Source: MGBC114844 sp910585855 (GTDB lineage Bacteria; Bacillota; Clostridia; Lachnospirales; Lachnospiraceae). Taken from it: a stretch of DNA of 46,655 nucleotides. The stretch spans positions 1-46,655 of the forward strand of contig CBFFYP010000027.1 in NCBI GenBank assembly GCA_965646165.1. Reading direction: 5' to 3'. Positions 34,829 to 43,595 of the stretch are shown here, piece by piece. Within the stretch, counting starts at the first letter, position 1. Every line of letters starts with the position of its first letter. The notes under the pieces are model-generated. The model was not told the origin of the DNA, ran no database searches, and saw nothing but the letters and a program-made list of their open reading frames with translations. The position numbers were made by a program, and so were the translations under genes.

Positions 34829-34880
34829 AAAAAAATGCATTTTTGCACGAATGGTCTATCCCACAGCACAAAATGCACTT
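34829..34880 (-). terminator. Terminator after the two-component genes
   Basis: On the minus strand TGCATTTTGTGC pairs with GTGCAAAAATGCA, followed by TTTTTTT. It starts directly after the kinase stop codon at 34883. Confidence 0.7.
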
Positions 34881-34882
34881 TT

Positions 34883-35620
34883 CTATTTCTGTATCAGCGG
34901 CAGCATTACTTCTGTAGCAAAAATCCCCTGTTCCGTCTGCCGATTGATATAGCCATTATATTTTTCTACAATTCCGTCAATTCGAATCAGTCCAAATCCA
35001 TGATTTCCTTCTTTTCTCGATGCAAACAGCTTTCCCTGTTTTCTTGCCATTCCAACCATAGAATTTGTAATAGAAATATAAAGTTCCTTTTTTATAATAT
35101 CAATATAAATACGAATAAACCGCTCCTTCTCATCTGAAATCTCCATACAGGCTTCCATTGCATTGTCCAAAAGATTTCCGATTAAAACCGAAAGATCGAT
35201 TCCAGATATCGCAATTTCTTCTGGAACAATTGCCGTTGCATCCACCATAATATGTCTTTCCTGAATCAATGTCAATTTACTGTTTAAAATGGCATCTACC
35301 ATAATATTTCCGGTTTTCAGCACGGTATCTACCGAACTTAAATCCTTATCCAGCCTATCTAAATATTCCCGTGCCTGCAGATACTGTTCCAATTCCATAT
35401 AAACCTTCAGTACTTGAATATGATTGTGATAGTCATGCCGCCATCCCCTCATCTTTCGATACATCACTTCCACCTCATTATAGTGACGATTGACTAATTC
35501 ATTCTGAAACCGCCCAATTCTCCGATTCACATACCAAGGCATAAAAAAATACCATAAAGATAAATGGATCAAAAAAATACCGATGAAAAACAGCAAAATA
35601 CCCTGCCATCCAAAACCCAT
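34883..35620 (-). CDS. GHKL-type sensor histidine kinase, short form
   Basis: 245 residues. A single membrane helix (about 5-28) is followed by a dimerisation segment with the phosphoacceptor His62 in WRHDYHNHI. The GHKL ATPase has the N-box NLLDNAMEACME and the G-box GNHGFGL. It resembles AgrC/ComD-like kinases in its catalytic part but lacks their polytopic sensor domain, so the signal may be sensed within the membrane or through a partner. It follows the response regulator by 16 bp. Confidence 0.92.
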   Translation of the reverse strand: MGFGWQGILLFFIGIFLIHLSLWYFFMPWYVNRRIGRFQNELVNRHYNEVEVMYRKMRGWRHDYHNHIQVLKVYMELEQYLQAREYLDRLDKDLSSVDTVLKTGNIMVDAILNSKLTLIQERHIMVDATAIVPEEIAISGIDLSVLIGNLLDNAMEACMEISDEKERFIRIYIDIIKKELYISITNSMVGMARKQGKLFASRKEGNHGFGLIRIDGIVEKYNGYINRQTEQGIFATEVMLPLIQK

Positions 35621-35636
35621 AGTCTATTCCTTCCCT

Positions 35637-36338
35637 CTATCTGTAATTCTGTATAAAAGCCTGATAAACTTCCTTTCCAAGCCGTCGGCTTAACGGAATT
35701 CGTTCATCATTATCCAGTACCACTTCTTGATGCAGCACTGCTGCAACATATCCTAAATTTACCAGATAAGAACGATGGCAGCGGACAAATTCTTTTTTTC
35801 CCTTTAACTTTTTTTCTACTGCACTGATACTTTCCCGGAGAATCTGCTTCTTTTTTTCTGTCACCATTACGCACTGATGCCCACATGCCTCAATATACCA
35901 AATTTTAGAAATCGGAAAAGAAATCATCCCTTCCTCTCCTAAAAAAAGAATTTTCTCCTTTGGTCTTTGCACCTCTTTTACCCGTTCCAACACCGCAAAA
36001 AACCGTTCCTCCAAAAGCGGCTTTACTAAATAGTGAATAGCTGACACTTCATATCCCTGTGCCATATATTCCTCATATCCGGTAACAAATAAAATCGGAA
36101 CTTCACTTCCTTCCTCCCGTATTTTTTTTGCAAGCTCCATTCCGTTTATTTCTCCCATCTCAATATCTAAAATCAGCAAATCATAACTTTTATCTTCTTC
36201 CCATGAAAATAAAAACGCTTCTGCACTAGAAAAACATACCGTTTCTAACATTTCTTTTTTACTCTTCCCCCATCTCAATAAAAGCTGTCTAATCCACTGC
36301 TGCTGTGCTTTTTCATCCTCACAAACCGCAATTCTCAT
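35637..36338 (-). CDS. LytTR family response regulator
   Basis: 233 residues. The receiver domain (1-120) has the acidic pair Glu7/Asp8, the phosphoacceptor Asp58 in LLILDIEM and a conserved lysine in VKPL. A LytTR DNA-binding domain fills about 135-233 (FVRCHRSYLVNLGYV is diagnostic). LytTR regulators with GHKL kinases usually control peptide signalling, bacteriocins or surface genes. The ABC exporter operon directly downstream is the probable target. Confidence 0.94.
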   Translation of the reverse strand: MRIAVCEDEKAQQQWIRQLLLRWGKSKKEMLETVCFSSAEAFLFSWEEDKSYDLLILDIEMGEINGMELAKKIREEGSEVPILFVTGYEEYMAQGYEVSAIHYLVKPLLEERFFAVLERVKEVQRPKEKILFLGEEGMISFPISKIWYIEACGHQCVMVTEKKKQILRESISAVEKKLKGKKEFVRCHRSYLVNLGYVAAVLHQEVVLDNDERIPLSRRLGKEVYQAFIQNYR

Positions 36339-36465
36339 CTTACCTCATCCTATCTAACTTTTCAATTATTATTATCCAATCAACGATTTCACACTTTTGT
36401 AAGTTTATCCTATTTCTATCTTTCATTCGACTTTTGGAGATAGAATCAGATGCTGCCAGAAAGGG

Positions 36466-36505
36466 CTGGCTTTCACCGGACACCAGAGGCGGTTTGCTCC
36501 TTTTT
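36466..36505 (-). repeat. Family A, A-I remnant (locus U7)
   Basis: TTTCACCGGACACCAGAGGCGGTTTGCTCC is the outer end of a reverse A-I unit. It joins directly to the spacer TTTTTTTGTTCCGCGGTCAAGAAAC and then to the A-II unit; the rest of the A-I unit is gone. A longer terminus (GATAGAATCAGATGCTGCC) precedes it. Confidence 0.75.
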
Positions 36506-36523
36506 TTGTTCCGCGGTCAAGAA

Positions 36524-36857
36524 ACAGCCAGATTCGAAAACGATGGGCAGACTGCAGTGACTTTGGAAAAAAGTTAGAAGTTCTTGGACTTCTGCTCGAA
36601 AACCTAAGATTTTTTTCACATCCTGCTTCTATGCAGGGTGTGAAAAAAAAGGGGCATGTTTAGCCCGGAGGATAGGAAAGAGGATGTTTTATGGCTGGTA
36701 ACATCTTTCCTTACGCCTGTTGTGTTTCGGTTGTGGTGAGGGCGAATTGCGCCCCGGTCTGTCCGGCTGGATACATAAAAAGACAGAAGTCTTAGAACTT
36801 CTTACTTTTTGGAAACCGGAACAGCAGGCTGCCCATCGTTTTCGAATCTGGCGTCCT
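36524..36857 (+). repeat. Family A element, A-II type (locus U7)
   Basis: Arms CAGATTCGAAAACGATGGGC and GCCCATCGTTTTCGAATCTG pair. The core hairpin is CACATCCTGC/GCAGGGTGTG, a third stem variant that keeps pairing. The boxes are GGGGCATGTTTAGCCC and GGGCGAATTGCGCCCC, and the right terminus is GGCGTCCTCTATC. Confidence 0.86.
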
Positions 36858-36958
36858 CTATCATCCTCCCTTCATTATACAATTCCAATCTTCTCATAAA
36901 ATCAAAATATTATCCCTTTTTCAGTTTATAAATTTATCCTGCTCCTACACAAAAAAAG

Positions 36959-36987
36959 TTGCTTTTTTTATTAATCTATTGCATAAT
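36959..36987 (+). promoter_or_regulatory. Promoter of the AraC-type gene
   Basis: TTGCTT (36959-36964) and CATAAT (36982-36987) are 17 bp apart, about 50 bp upstream of the start codon. The region is strikingly like the tmcAL promoter. Confidence 0.6.
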
Positions 36988-37039
36988 AATCTGCAAAGAC
37001 CATAAAACAACAAAACTCTTTATCAGAAAGGAACTTATT

Positions 37040-37897
37040 ATGCCGCATCAAGAATTTATCAGCGAGTCCTACCATACAGGCAGTCAAATTTTTTTATCCC
37101 TCTACGTCTATAACGTCGGATTTCAAACCTGTGATTCCTATCATGAATGGGGACCGGGAATCCGCAACCACTACCTAATCCACTATATCAATGCCGGAAA
37201 AGGATATTATAAAACAAACGGCCAAACCTTTCTTCTTACCAAAGGAGATGCCTTTCTTATCTATCCAGAAACAGAAGTAACCTATTATGCTGATGAAAAA
37301 GACCCTTGGGAATACTACTGGGTCGGTTTTCAAGGAAACGATGCTGCCGCTTTAATTCATGCCACTGACTTCTCCAAAGAAAACCCGATCTTCTATCACT
37401 GCAGTTCAGGTGAAAAAATTCGTGACGGAATCTTTGAAATCTATCGTTCCCGTGGAAATACCATTGCCGATACCGCCAAAATGACAGGATCGCTTTACCA
37501 TGTCCTTTCCCTTTTTATTCAAGATTCTGCCACAAAACAAACTTTATCCGCTGCATCTTCTTATATTGAACTAGCGGTTTCTTTTATTGACTCTCAATAC
37601 TCCTATCCAATTACGATAGAAGATATTGCTGACTATCTCGGCATCAGCCGAAGTCATCTGTTTCGAGAATTTAAAACCTATCTCAAACAATCCCCAAAGG
37701 ATTTTCTGACTAACCGCAGAATACGGGAAGCCTGTCGGCTGCTTCTAAAAACTTCCCTTTCGATCCAATCGGTTGCCAATTCGGTCGGCTATGAAAACAG
37801 CATGTACTTTTCCCGCATTTTTCGAAAAGAAACCGGACTAACTCCTTCCCAGTTTCGCCTGCAGTCTGCAGTAAAAGAAAAAATTCAGAAAATCTAA
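37040..37897 (+). CDS. AraC family transcriptional regulator
   Basis: 285 residues from the ATG at 37040, preceded by AAAGGAAC; a longer frame from 36959 would start inside the promoter. The N-terminal cupin domain (HEWGPGIRNHYLIHYINAGKG; KGDAFLIYPETEVTYYADE; WEYYWVGFQG) is of the type often found in regulators of sugar use. The C-terminal helix-turn-helix pair is IEDIADYLGISRSHLFREFK and IQSVANSVGYENSMYFSRIF. No sugar gene is adjacent, so the target is unknown. It converges on the next gene with a 6-bp gap. Confidence 0.93.
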   Translation: MPHQEFISESYHTGSQIFLSLYVYNVGFQTCDSYHEWGPGIRNHYLIHYINAGKGYYKTNGQTFLLTKGDAFLIYPETEVTYYADEKDPWEYYWVGFQGNDAAALIHATDFSKENPIFYHCSSGEKIRDGIFEIYRSRGNTIADTAKMTGSLYHVLSLFIQDSATKQTLSAASSYIELAVSFIDSQYSYPITIEDIADYLGISRSHLFREFKTYLKQSPKDFLTNRRIREACRLLLKTSLSIQSVANSVGYENSMYFSRIFRKETGLTPSQFRLQSAVKEKIQKI

Positions 37898-37903
37898 AAA
37901 ACA

Positions 37904-38725
37904 TTAAAATATTGCCTCAAACGCCCCAATACAACTCTGCTTCTCAGAATGATCCAAAACAGCAAATATGATTGTTTCAAACTGATCCGGAAAATATTCT
38001 GTCAGTAATTCATTCCACCACAATGCAATCTGTTTTGGATCATTTCGAAATACCCCGCATCCATATGCCCCTAAAATCAAATGACGACATCCTTGCTTTG
38101 CAAAAATCGCAAGCACCAACTGCATCCGCCGCCTCATTACTTGTTCTGCCCGTTTTATATCTTCTCCCTTTAGCCGAACTTGTCCCATATTTACAGCAGG
38201 CATTGTTAAAATAGAAGCAAGCACCGGTTTCTCTAACAATTTAAATCGTTCATCCCGAAAAAAAACTACATTCGGTGAATAAATTGCATAATCCGTATAC
38301 ATCATACTTTCACAGAGCCGATTCTCCTTATAATATTCTTCATGGGTCGTCAGTGTTCTATACAAACAGCTTGATACAGCAAGACTTTCCTCCTGTGCCT
38401 TTGCACCATTTAAAAACCCTCCGCCCGGATTTTTGGCACTGGCAAAATTAAGAACTCCCATTTCCTTTTCCTCCGCTGCCAATTTTAAAATCGTATCCAC
38501 AGTAGAACAATTCCAAACCCGAACCGAATCCTTTGAAAAAACGCCTGTCTTTTCCTTTTGCCGCACCCAATCTAACAATTCCTCCCCCTGCTTTGGCGTA
38601 AAAAGAACACTCTCCTGTACTGCATACTCCTGAAGTTTTCCAATCTCTACTATTTTTCCCTCTATTTCATAATAACCCTTTTTCATAATATCTAATGTCT
38701 GTCTGGCAAGTGCTTTCCGATCCAT
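37904..38725 (-). CDS. Microbial-type poly(ADP-ribose) glycohydrolase (TIGR02452-like)
   Basis: 273 residues. The macrodomain-like core contains NFASAKNPGGGFLNGAKAQEE, matching the GGG-X6-QEE catalytic signature of PARG enzymes, and LGAYGCGVFRNDP near the C-terminus. Bacterial members remove ADP-ribose from proteins or nucleic acids. AAAGGAG precedes the ATG at 38725. The gene appears to be a single transcription unit; no ADP-ribosyltransferase was recognised nearby. Confidence 0.88.
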   Translation of the reverse strand: MDRKALARQTLDIMKKGYYEIEGKIVEIGKLQEYAVQESVLFTPKQGEELLDWVRQKEKTGVFSKDSVRVWNCSTVDTILKLAAEEKEMGVLNFASAKNPGGGFLNGAKAQEESLAVSSCLYRTLTTHEEYYKENRLCESMMYTDYAIYSPNVVFFRDERFKLLEKPVLASILTMPAVNMGQVRLKGEDIKRAEQVMRRRMQLVLAIFAKQGCRHLILGAYGCGVFRNDPKQIALWWNELLTEYFPDQFETIIFAVLDHSEKQSCIGAFEAIF

Positions 38726-38786
38726 AGTACTATTCTCCTTTTTTTATAATTACCCAGTTTACAACTTTTTAACAAACCAAATGAGG

Positions 38787-38962
38787 GAGGACGCCAAAAT
38801 CAAAAGGAAAATCTGCTCCGATCCCGCTCTCGCTTAGCATTTCCTCGCAGCGGACACATAAGGCACGAAAACACTGTGCCTAAGTACCAACGAAAAATGA
38901 TGACTCTGCGCAGACCTTCCTTTTGATTTTGACTGTGTATCTCCACCGAAAAATAAAAATAC
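38787..38962 (-). repeat. Family B element, reverse copy (B6)
   Basis: Starts GGGAGGACGCC. Arms AAAATCAAAAGGAA and TTCCTTTTGATTTT are perfectly complementary. The central hairpin read on the minus strand is GGCAC-AGTGTTTTC-GTGCC. Unlike most B copies it lies upstream of a gene, about 60 bp before the PARG start. Confidence 0.8.
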
Positions 38963-39113
38963 AAACGCAATCTCTTTATGACATTATTGAAACATCAACA
39001 AAAATTCTTTTTTTAGATGATTTCTCATAAACAATAGTATATATTATTCCAAACTGATTTTCAACCGCTTTCACAGCTCTAATCCTTATAAATGTTTTTA
39101 AAAAATCTTTTTC

Positions 39114-39160
39114 ACAAAAAATCTTCGATCTTTTTATAAAATACAAAAAGATCGAAGATT
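39114..39160 (-). terminator. Strong terminator after the 503-residue gene
   Basis: AATCTTCGATCTTTTT (39120-39135) pairs perfectly with AAAAAGATCGAAGATT (39145-39160) around a 9-base loop. On the minus strand it is followed by TTTTTTG. It lies about 100 bp beyond the stop codon at 39262. Confidence 0.8.
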
Positions 39161-39261
39161 CTTTTCTCCAACTAAAAATCCATTAATGTTGAATCAATAT
39201 AAAATTTATTCCACATTTAGAAATTTCTAAAACAAATTTATAAGTAAAAAACAAATATTAT

Positions 39262-40773
39262 CTATATCAAATCAAGTGCTATCATATATAATAATTCTTT
39301 TACAAAATACAACAGTTCTATTTCTTCTTTATCATTCGACTCCTCCATTGCTTTATCAATAATAGGAATAAGAGATTCTTCTATATAACTTTGTTCTAAC
39401 CTATTACAATCTACACTTTCCACAGATGTATATTCTGCTGCTATCTCATTTATCACTATATCAATATACTTATTTAATTCCTCAAAAATAAATTTTGGAT
39501 ATACAGAAGCATAATAATTTCCATCAAAATCTTCATAAGGAACTGTTATATTTAACGCACCTATAGGACTTCCAATTATAGATTTAACTTTCTCATCATC
39601 TTCTTCATCTTTTTCTGCATAATATACTTCTGTTAATTTTTTTGTAAATGTTTTTAAACGATTATTATCTAATAAAAAAACATATACTCCTAATTCTGTA
39701 TCTACAAATATTTCCAATACAATAGAATGATTTAATCTATAATAAATAAATGGTAAGCTCACCTCAATTTCATACATTTGAATTGCCACTAAATTTTCTA
39801 TAATTACTTCTTCCAAGTCTAAATATAAACTTCCATAAATCTCTTCTAAGTCCTCTTTTATTGTACTATTATAAATAAATACTTTCTCCTCTTGTGCAAA
39901 GTATCTTATTGTTTCACATAAAAATTTAATCCTATCCATAACAGCAACATAAAAATAAAATTCACCAAATTTTCTTTTTTCTATCTTCTCTACACTCACA
40001 ATCTGTTTCTTATCTTCTAAACAATACCGAAAACCTTCAATACACCAATTTCCAACACTATCATCCACAAAAATAGCATAGAGATCATAATTTTCATCTT
40101 TTACATATATATATAAATCATCCTCTGTACTTTTTAAAGGTCTTATTGCATATAAATCATACATTTTCCTCTTACGTAACGCCATTGGTACAAGATTTAC
40201 CTTCAACATATCATGATATTCTGTAGAAATATTAAGTTTTACTACTATACCCTTTTCTACATCAATATCTATTACCAAATCAATTTGACTATCTACTAAA
40301 TACTTTAAAATATTTCCGTCTAATTCAGCAAACTCCTCTGCATCAGAAAGAATATCACTTAAATCTTCTCTTATTTTCTTTGTAATATCCAATCCTAAGC
40401 CATTATAAATTCCAAGCATAGTATAATATGCGTCATCATATTCAATTCTCCAATCACCAGTGGACACAAAATATACAATATTTTCACACATAAACTTCAT
40501 TCTATTATATTTATAAAAATCTATTTTAAATCCTCTAATATTTTTCTTCATTAATCCCTTCACACTGATTTCTTGCAGTCCAGCACTTTCCTGCTTATAA
40601 TTTTTAACACTAGACAAAATTCCAAACCCTGATATATATGTCCCATTTACTATCTTATATTCTTCATACGGAATAACATAAAAATTTTCTTCTACCATGT
40701 CTTTAATCAAAACACATTTCTCACCTTTTGTTGTTCTCACTTCTCTAATTGCCTTAAACTCTTTATCTGCCAT
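39262..40773 (-). CDS. Unrecognised 503-residue protein, AT-rich gene
   Basis: I do not recognise this protein. It is 503 residues, acidic and rich in Tyr, Phe, Ile and Glu, with no signal peptide or clear membrane helix, so probably cytosolic. It seems internally repeated: FYKYNRMKFMCENIVYFVS (about 87-105) resembles FYVAVMDRIKFLCETIRYFA in the second half, and each is followed by a similar stretch (GIYNGLGLDI; EIYGSLYLDL). Two or three related modules are likely. AAAGGAG precedes the ATG. Codons are visibly more AT-rich than in neighbouring genes, and it is flanked by 300-600 bp of AT-rich non-coding DNA, suggesting acquisition. It has its own terminator. Confidence 0.8.
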   Translation of the reverse strand: MADKEFKAIREVRTTKGEKCVLIKDMVEENFYVIPYEEYKIVNGTYISGFGILSSVKNYKQESAGLQEISVKGLMKKNIRGFKIDFYKYNRMKFMCENIVYFVSTGDWRIEYDDAYYTMLGIYNGLGLDITKKIREDLSDILSDAEEFAELDGNILKYLVDSQIDLVIDIDVEKGIVVKLNISTEYHDMLKVNLVPMALRKRKMYDLYAIRPLKSTEDDLYIYVKDENYDLYAIFVDDSVGNWCIEGFRYCLEDKKQIVSVEKIEKRKFGEFYFYVAVMDRIKFLCETIRYFAQEEKVFIYNSTIKEDLEEIYGSLYLDLEEVIIENLVAIQMYEIEVSLPFIYYRLNHSIVLEIFVDTELGVYVFLLDNNRLKTFTKKLTEVYYAEKDEEDDEKVKSIIGSPIGALNITVPYEDFDGNYYASVYPKFIFEELNKYIDIVINEIAAEYTSVESVDCNRLEQSYIEESLIPIIDKAMEESNDKEEIELLYFVKELLYMIALDLI

Positions 40774-41376
40774 AATATTCTCCTTTGTTTTTTATTTTTT
40801 ATCCGATTTTTTCTTTCTCTTTCATATTCTTATTTTCCAAAACCTACTTTACCTAAAATTAATAAACTTATTCCAAACTTCCTAATTTTTATACAAATAA
40901 TTCTTTATTACCTATTAAAATTTTTTAACACATATTCCTTTTCTCACTAAAATAAGTCTTTTTCTGCCTAATAGTATTTATAACTTATTCTTATTATATC
41001 ACTATGGTATGACATTATTTGTCACTCTTCTAAATTCCTCTAATTTTTTTTACTTATCAATAAACAATTCCACAAACGATTGTGTACAAAACATATGTTT
41101 ATTTTAATCTTTACAACTTAACTTCAACAGAAAAAATTTTTCCCTTTATTATTTAATACCACAGCGCACTTTTAAAGTTTCTCCAAACGTCCATTTCTTA
41201 TGGTAAAAAAAATGAACCGGCTTTTGTATATTAACATAATACAAATTTACGATTCATTTTTTTTGTTAATAAAAACATTATAAATCAAAATTTAGTAAAA
41301 TCTTTTTTAAACAAATCAAAATCATCCAGTATATTAAAGAAAAAGTAAATATACTTCATCTCTACCGCTATTCTAC
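40774..41376. other. AT-rich intergenic stretch of about 600 bp
   Basis: No gene is supported here. The only clear structure is the hairpin at 41205-41264. The composition is more AT-rich than the rest of the window and matches the neighbouring 503-residue gene, so both may belong to one acquired segment. Confidence 0.5.
41205..41264. terminator. Bidirectional terminator-like hairpin
   Basis: AAAAAAAATGAA (41205-41216) pairs with TTCATTTTTTTT (41253-41264), and an inner pair TTTGTAT/ATACAAA extends the fold. The A/T tracts would allow termination on either strand, but no gene obviously ends here. Confidence 0.5.
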
Positions 41377-41738
41377 CAACAGCGAGAGGCGGTTTGCTTC
41401 TGTCCTTTGCCTGCGACTTCGGAGAACGGTTAGAAAGTCTTGGGCTTCTGTGGAACTACCTAGAATTTTTTGCATATTCTGCTTCCATGCAGGATATGCA
41501 AAAAAAGGGGCGTGTTTAGCCCGGATAATAGGGAAGAGGATGTTTTATGGCTGATAAAATCTTTCCTTACACTCGTTGTGTTTCGGCTATGGTGAGGGCG
41601 AATTGCGCCCTGGTTCGTCCGGTTGGATGAACAGAAATCAGAAGCTGTAGACTTTCTTACCGTTTGGAGCGGAGCAGGCAAAGGACAGGAGCAAACCACC
41701 TCTGGCGTCCGGTGAAATCCAACCCTTTCCGGCATCCT
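41375..41738 (+). repeat. Family A element, A-I type (locus U8)
   Basis: CCAACAGCGAGAGGCGG start; lower arms CTGTCCTTTGCCTGC and GCAGGCAAAGGACAG pair perfectly, differing from U4 with pairing kept. The core hairpin is at about 41471-41500. The right end GGCGTCCGGTGAAAT...GGCATCCTATC shows the full-length terminus. No partner unit is present. Confidence 0.86.
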
Positions 41739-41887
41739 ATCTACAAAAACCTAATTAAAGAACTAAAAAATCCATTCTTGAATTTCTCCTTTTCTTCTGT
41801 TAAAATCAAAATAAAGCCAAAACTCAAAAGAAAGGAACGATACCGCTGTCTAAAACTCAAACAGCCGTATCCAAACGGTAAGATACC

Positions 41888-42499
41888 ATGATTATTTTAT
41901 TAGTCCGACACGGACAAACCAACTGGAATTTAGAAAACCGACTACAAGGCAGAGAAGATATCCCACTAAATGATACCGGACGCTCCCAAGCCAAACTCTG
42001 CGCCCAAAGCCTCTCTTCCGAAACATGGAACACCATCTACACCAGCCCGCTCTCTCGATCCAAAGAAACTGCCCAAATCATTTCTGACTATACCAACCAC
42101 CCGCCCGTTATTATAGAACCCCTTCTAACCGAACGGGAAATGGGCAAAGGTTCTGGTATGATCTGGAAAGATCTCAAAACTCATTACCCAAACTACCCGC
42201 AGGAAATACCAGAAGGAATGGAACCCCTTGACCAACTCTGTCTTCGTATGGAACAAGCACTCCACACCTGTATTGGAAAAAGTGCCAAAAATAATCACAA
42301 TATTATCCTTGTTTCCCACGGAGGCTCAATCAATGCCCTGCTCTACCATCTCTCCGGCGGAACGATTGGAACTGGCATTACATATCTAAAAAACACCTGT
42401 ATCAGCCGCCTTGAATATGATCTCTCTAAAAATCAACTAGCACTTTGTGAATACAATCTTTCAGGAGAAGAATATGCCTATGCCCGGAAAAACCGTTGA
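41888..42499 (+). CDS. Histidine phosphatase superfamily protein (phosphoglycerate mutase-like)
   Basis: 203 residues. The catalytic motif LVRHGQTNWN is at about 5-14, with the second histidine in VSHGGSIN (about 145) and conserved Arg and Glu in SPLSRSKETAQ and TEREMGKGSG. These enzymes dephosphorylate small metabolites; the substrate cannot be fixed from sequence, and cofactor-dependent mutase or cobalamin-type phosphatase names would be over-precise. The ribosome-binding site is weak (GGTAAGAT). Its end overlaps the 3' end of aroC by 22 bp in convergent orientation. Confidence 0.9.
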   Translation: MIILLVRHGQTNWNLENRLQGREDIPLNDTGRSQAKLCAQSLSSETWNTIYTSPLSRSKETAQIISDYTNHPPVIIEPLLTEREMGKGSGMIWKDLKTHYPNYPQEIPEGMEPLDQLCLRMEQALHTCIGKSAKNNHNIILVSHGGSINALLYHLSGGTIGTGITYLKNTCISRLEYDLSKNQLALCEYNLSGEEYAYARKNR

Positions 42500-43578
42500 A
42501 TCTGATCTAACCGTGAAGTCATCCCGACAAACAATGCATCTACCAAAGTAATTGCTGCCATACTTTCTACCACTACTACCGCACGAGGTACAATAATTGG
42601 ATCATGTCTTCCCTTTACTGAAATCGAAATTTCCTCTCCATTTCGATTAACTGTCCTTTGCTCTTTTGCAATTGAAGGAGTCGGCTTTACCGCAGCCCGA
42701 AATACAATTTCGCTGCCGTCACTGATTCCGCCCAGTACGCCCCCTGCATGATTTGTTTTCTTTTTTATCTCTTTTTCTTGCATATAAAATGCATCATTAT
42801 TCTGCGATCCTACACTGCCTGCCGCTGCAAATCCGTCCCCTATCTCAAATCCCTTAACTGCCCCAATCGAAAGAACCGCTTTTGCCAAATTGGCATCCAG
42901 CTTTTCAAATACAGGCTCTCCAATTCCAGCCGGTATTCCCTGTATCACACACTCAATAATCCCGCCTGCCGAATCCTGCCTTTTTATACAATCCTCTAAA
43001 AACTCTGCTGCCTTTTTAGCTGCCAAAGCATCCGGCATACAAAGCGGATTTTTTTTTGCTTCTTCTATCGAAAACCGTTCTCTGTCCACCGCAGCCGATC
43101 CGATTTTTAACGTATAAGCCGTTACTTTAATTCCAAGAGATTCCAATAATTTCTGTGCCACTGCTCCGGCGGCTACCCGGGCAATCGTTTCTCTCCCGGA
43201 AGAACGCCCGCCGCCCCGATAATCCCGAAATCCGTATTTCTGATCAAATGTAAAATCCGCATGTCCGGGACGATAATACTTTGCAATTTCCGAATAATCC
43301 TTTGACTGCTGCGTCTTATTCTGCACCATCATCGCAATCGGTGTTCCGGTCGTCTTTCCTTCAAATACCCCCGATAAAATCTCCACCAAATCTTCCTCCT
43401 TGCGAGGAGTCGAAAACTTAGACTGCCCCGGCTTTCTTCGATTTAAATAGTGCTGTATCTCCTCTTCACATAAAGAAAGACCCGCCGGGCAACCATCTAC
43501 CACTACGCCAACCCCGACTCCATGCGATTCTCCCCAAGTAGAAATGCGAAAAATCGTTCCAAATATTGAACCTGCCAT
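42478..43578 (-). CDS. aroC: Chorismate synthase
   Basis: 366 residues, the usual length. The signatures GESHGVGVGVVVDGCPAG (near the N-terminus), FRDYRGGGRSSGRETIARVA and GRHDPIIVPRAVVVVESM are all present. It makes chorismate from EPSP, using reduced FMN, in aromatic amino-acid synthesis. GGGAGGG lies upstream of the ATG. It follows fbp by 17 bp, so the two are probably co-transcribed although their pathways differ. Confidence 0.97.
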   Translation of the reverse strand: MAGSIFGTIFRISTWGESHGVGVGVVVDGCPAGLSLCEEEIQHYLNRRKPGQSKFSTPRKEEDLVEILSGVFEGKTTGTPIAMMVQNKTQQSKDYSEIAKYYRPGHADFTFDQKYGFRDYRGGGRSSGRETIARVAAGAVAQKLLESLGIKVTAYTLKIGSAAVDRERFSIEEAKKNPLCMPDALAAKKAAEFLEDCIKRQDSAGGIIECVIQGIPAGIGEPVFEKLDANLAKAVLSIGAVKGFEIGDGFAAAGSVGSQNNDAFYMQEKEIKKKTNHAGGVLGGISDGSEIVFRAAVKPTPSIAKEQRTVNRNGEEISISVKGRHDPIIVPRAVVVVESMAAITLVDALFVGMTSRLDQIQRFFRA

Positions 43579-43595
43579 CCTTTTTCCCTCCCTGT

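Noticed and set aside
34648..34882. Bacteriocin or signal-peptide precursor gene
   Set aside because: No short frame with a ribosome-binding site and leader-like sequence was found; the space holds B5, a promoter and a terminator.
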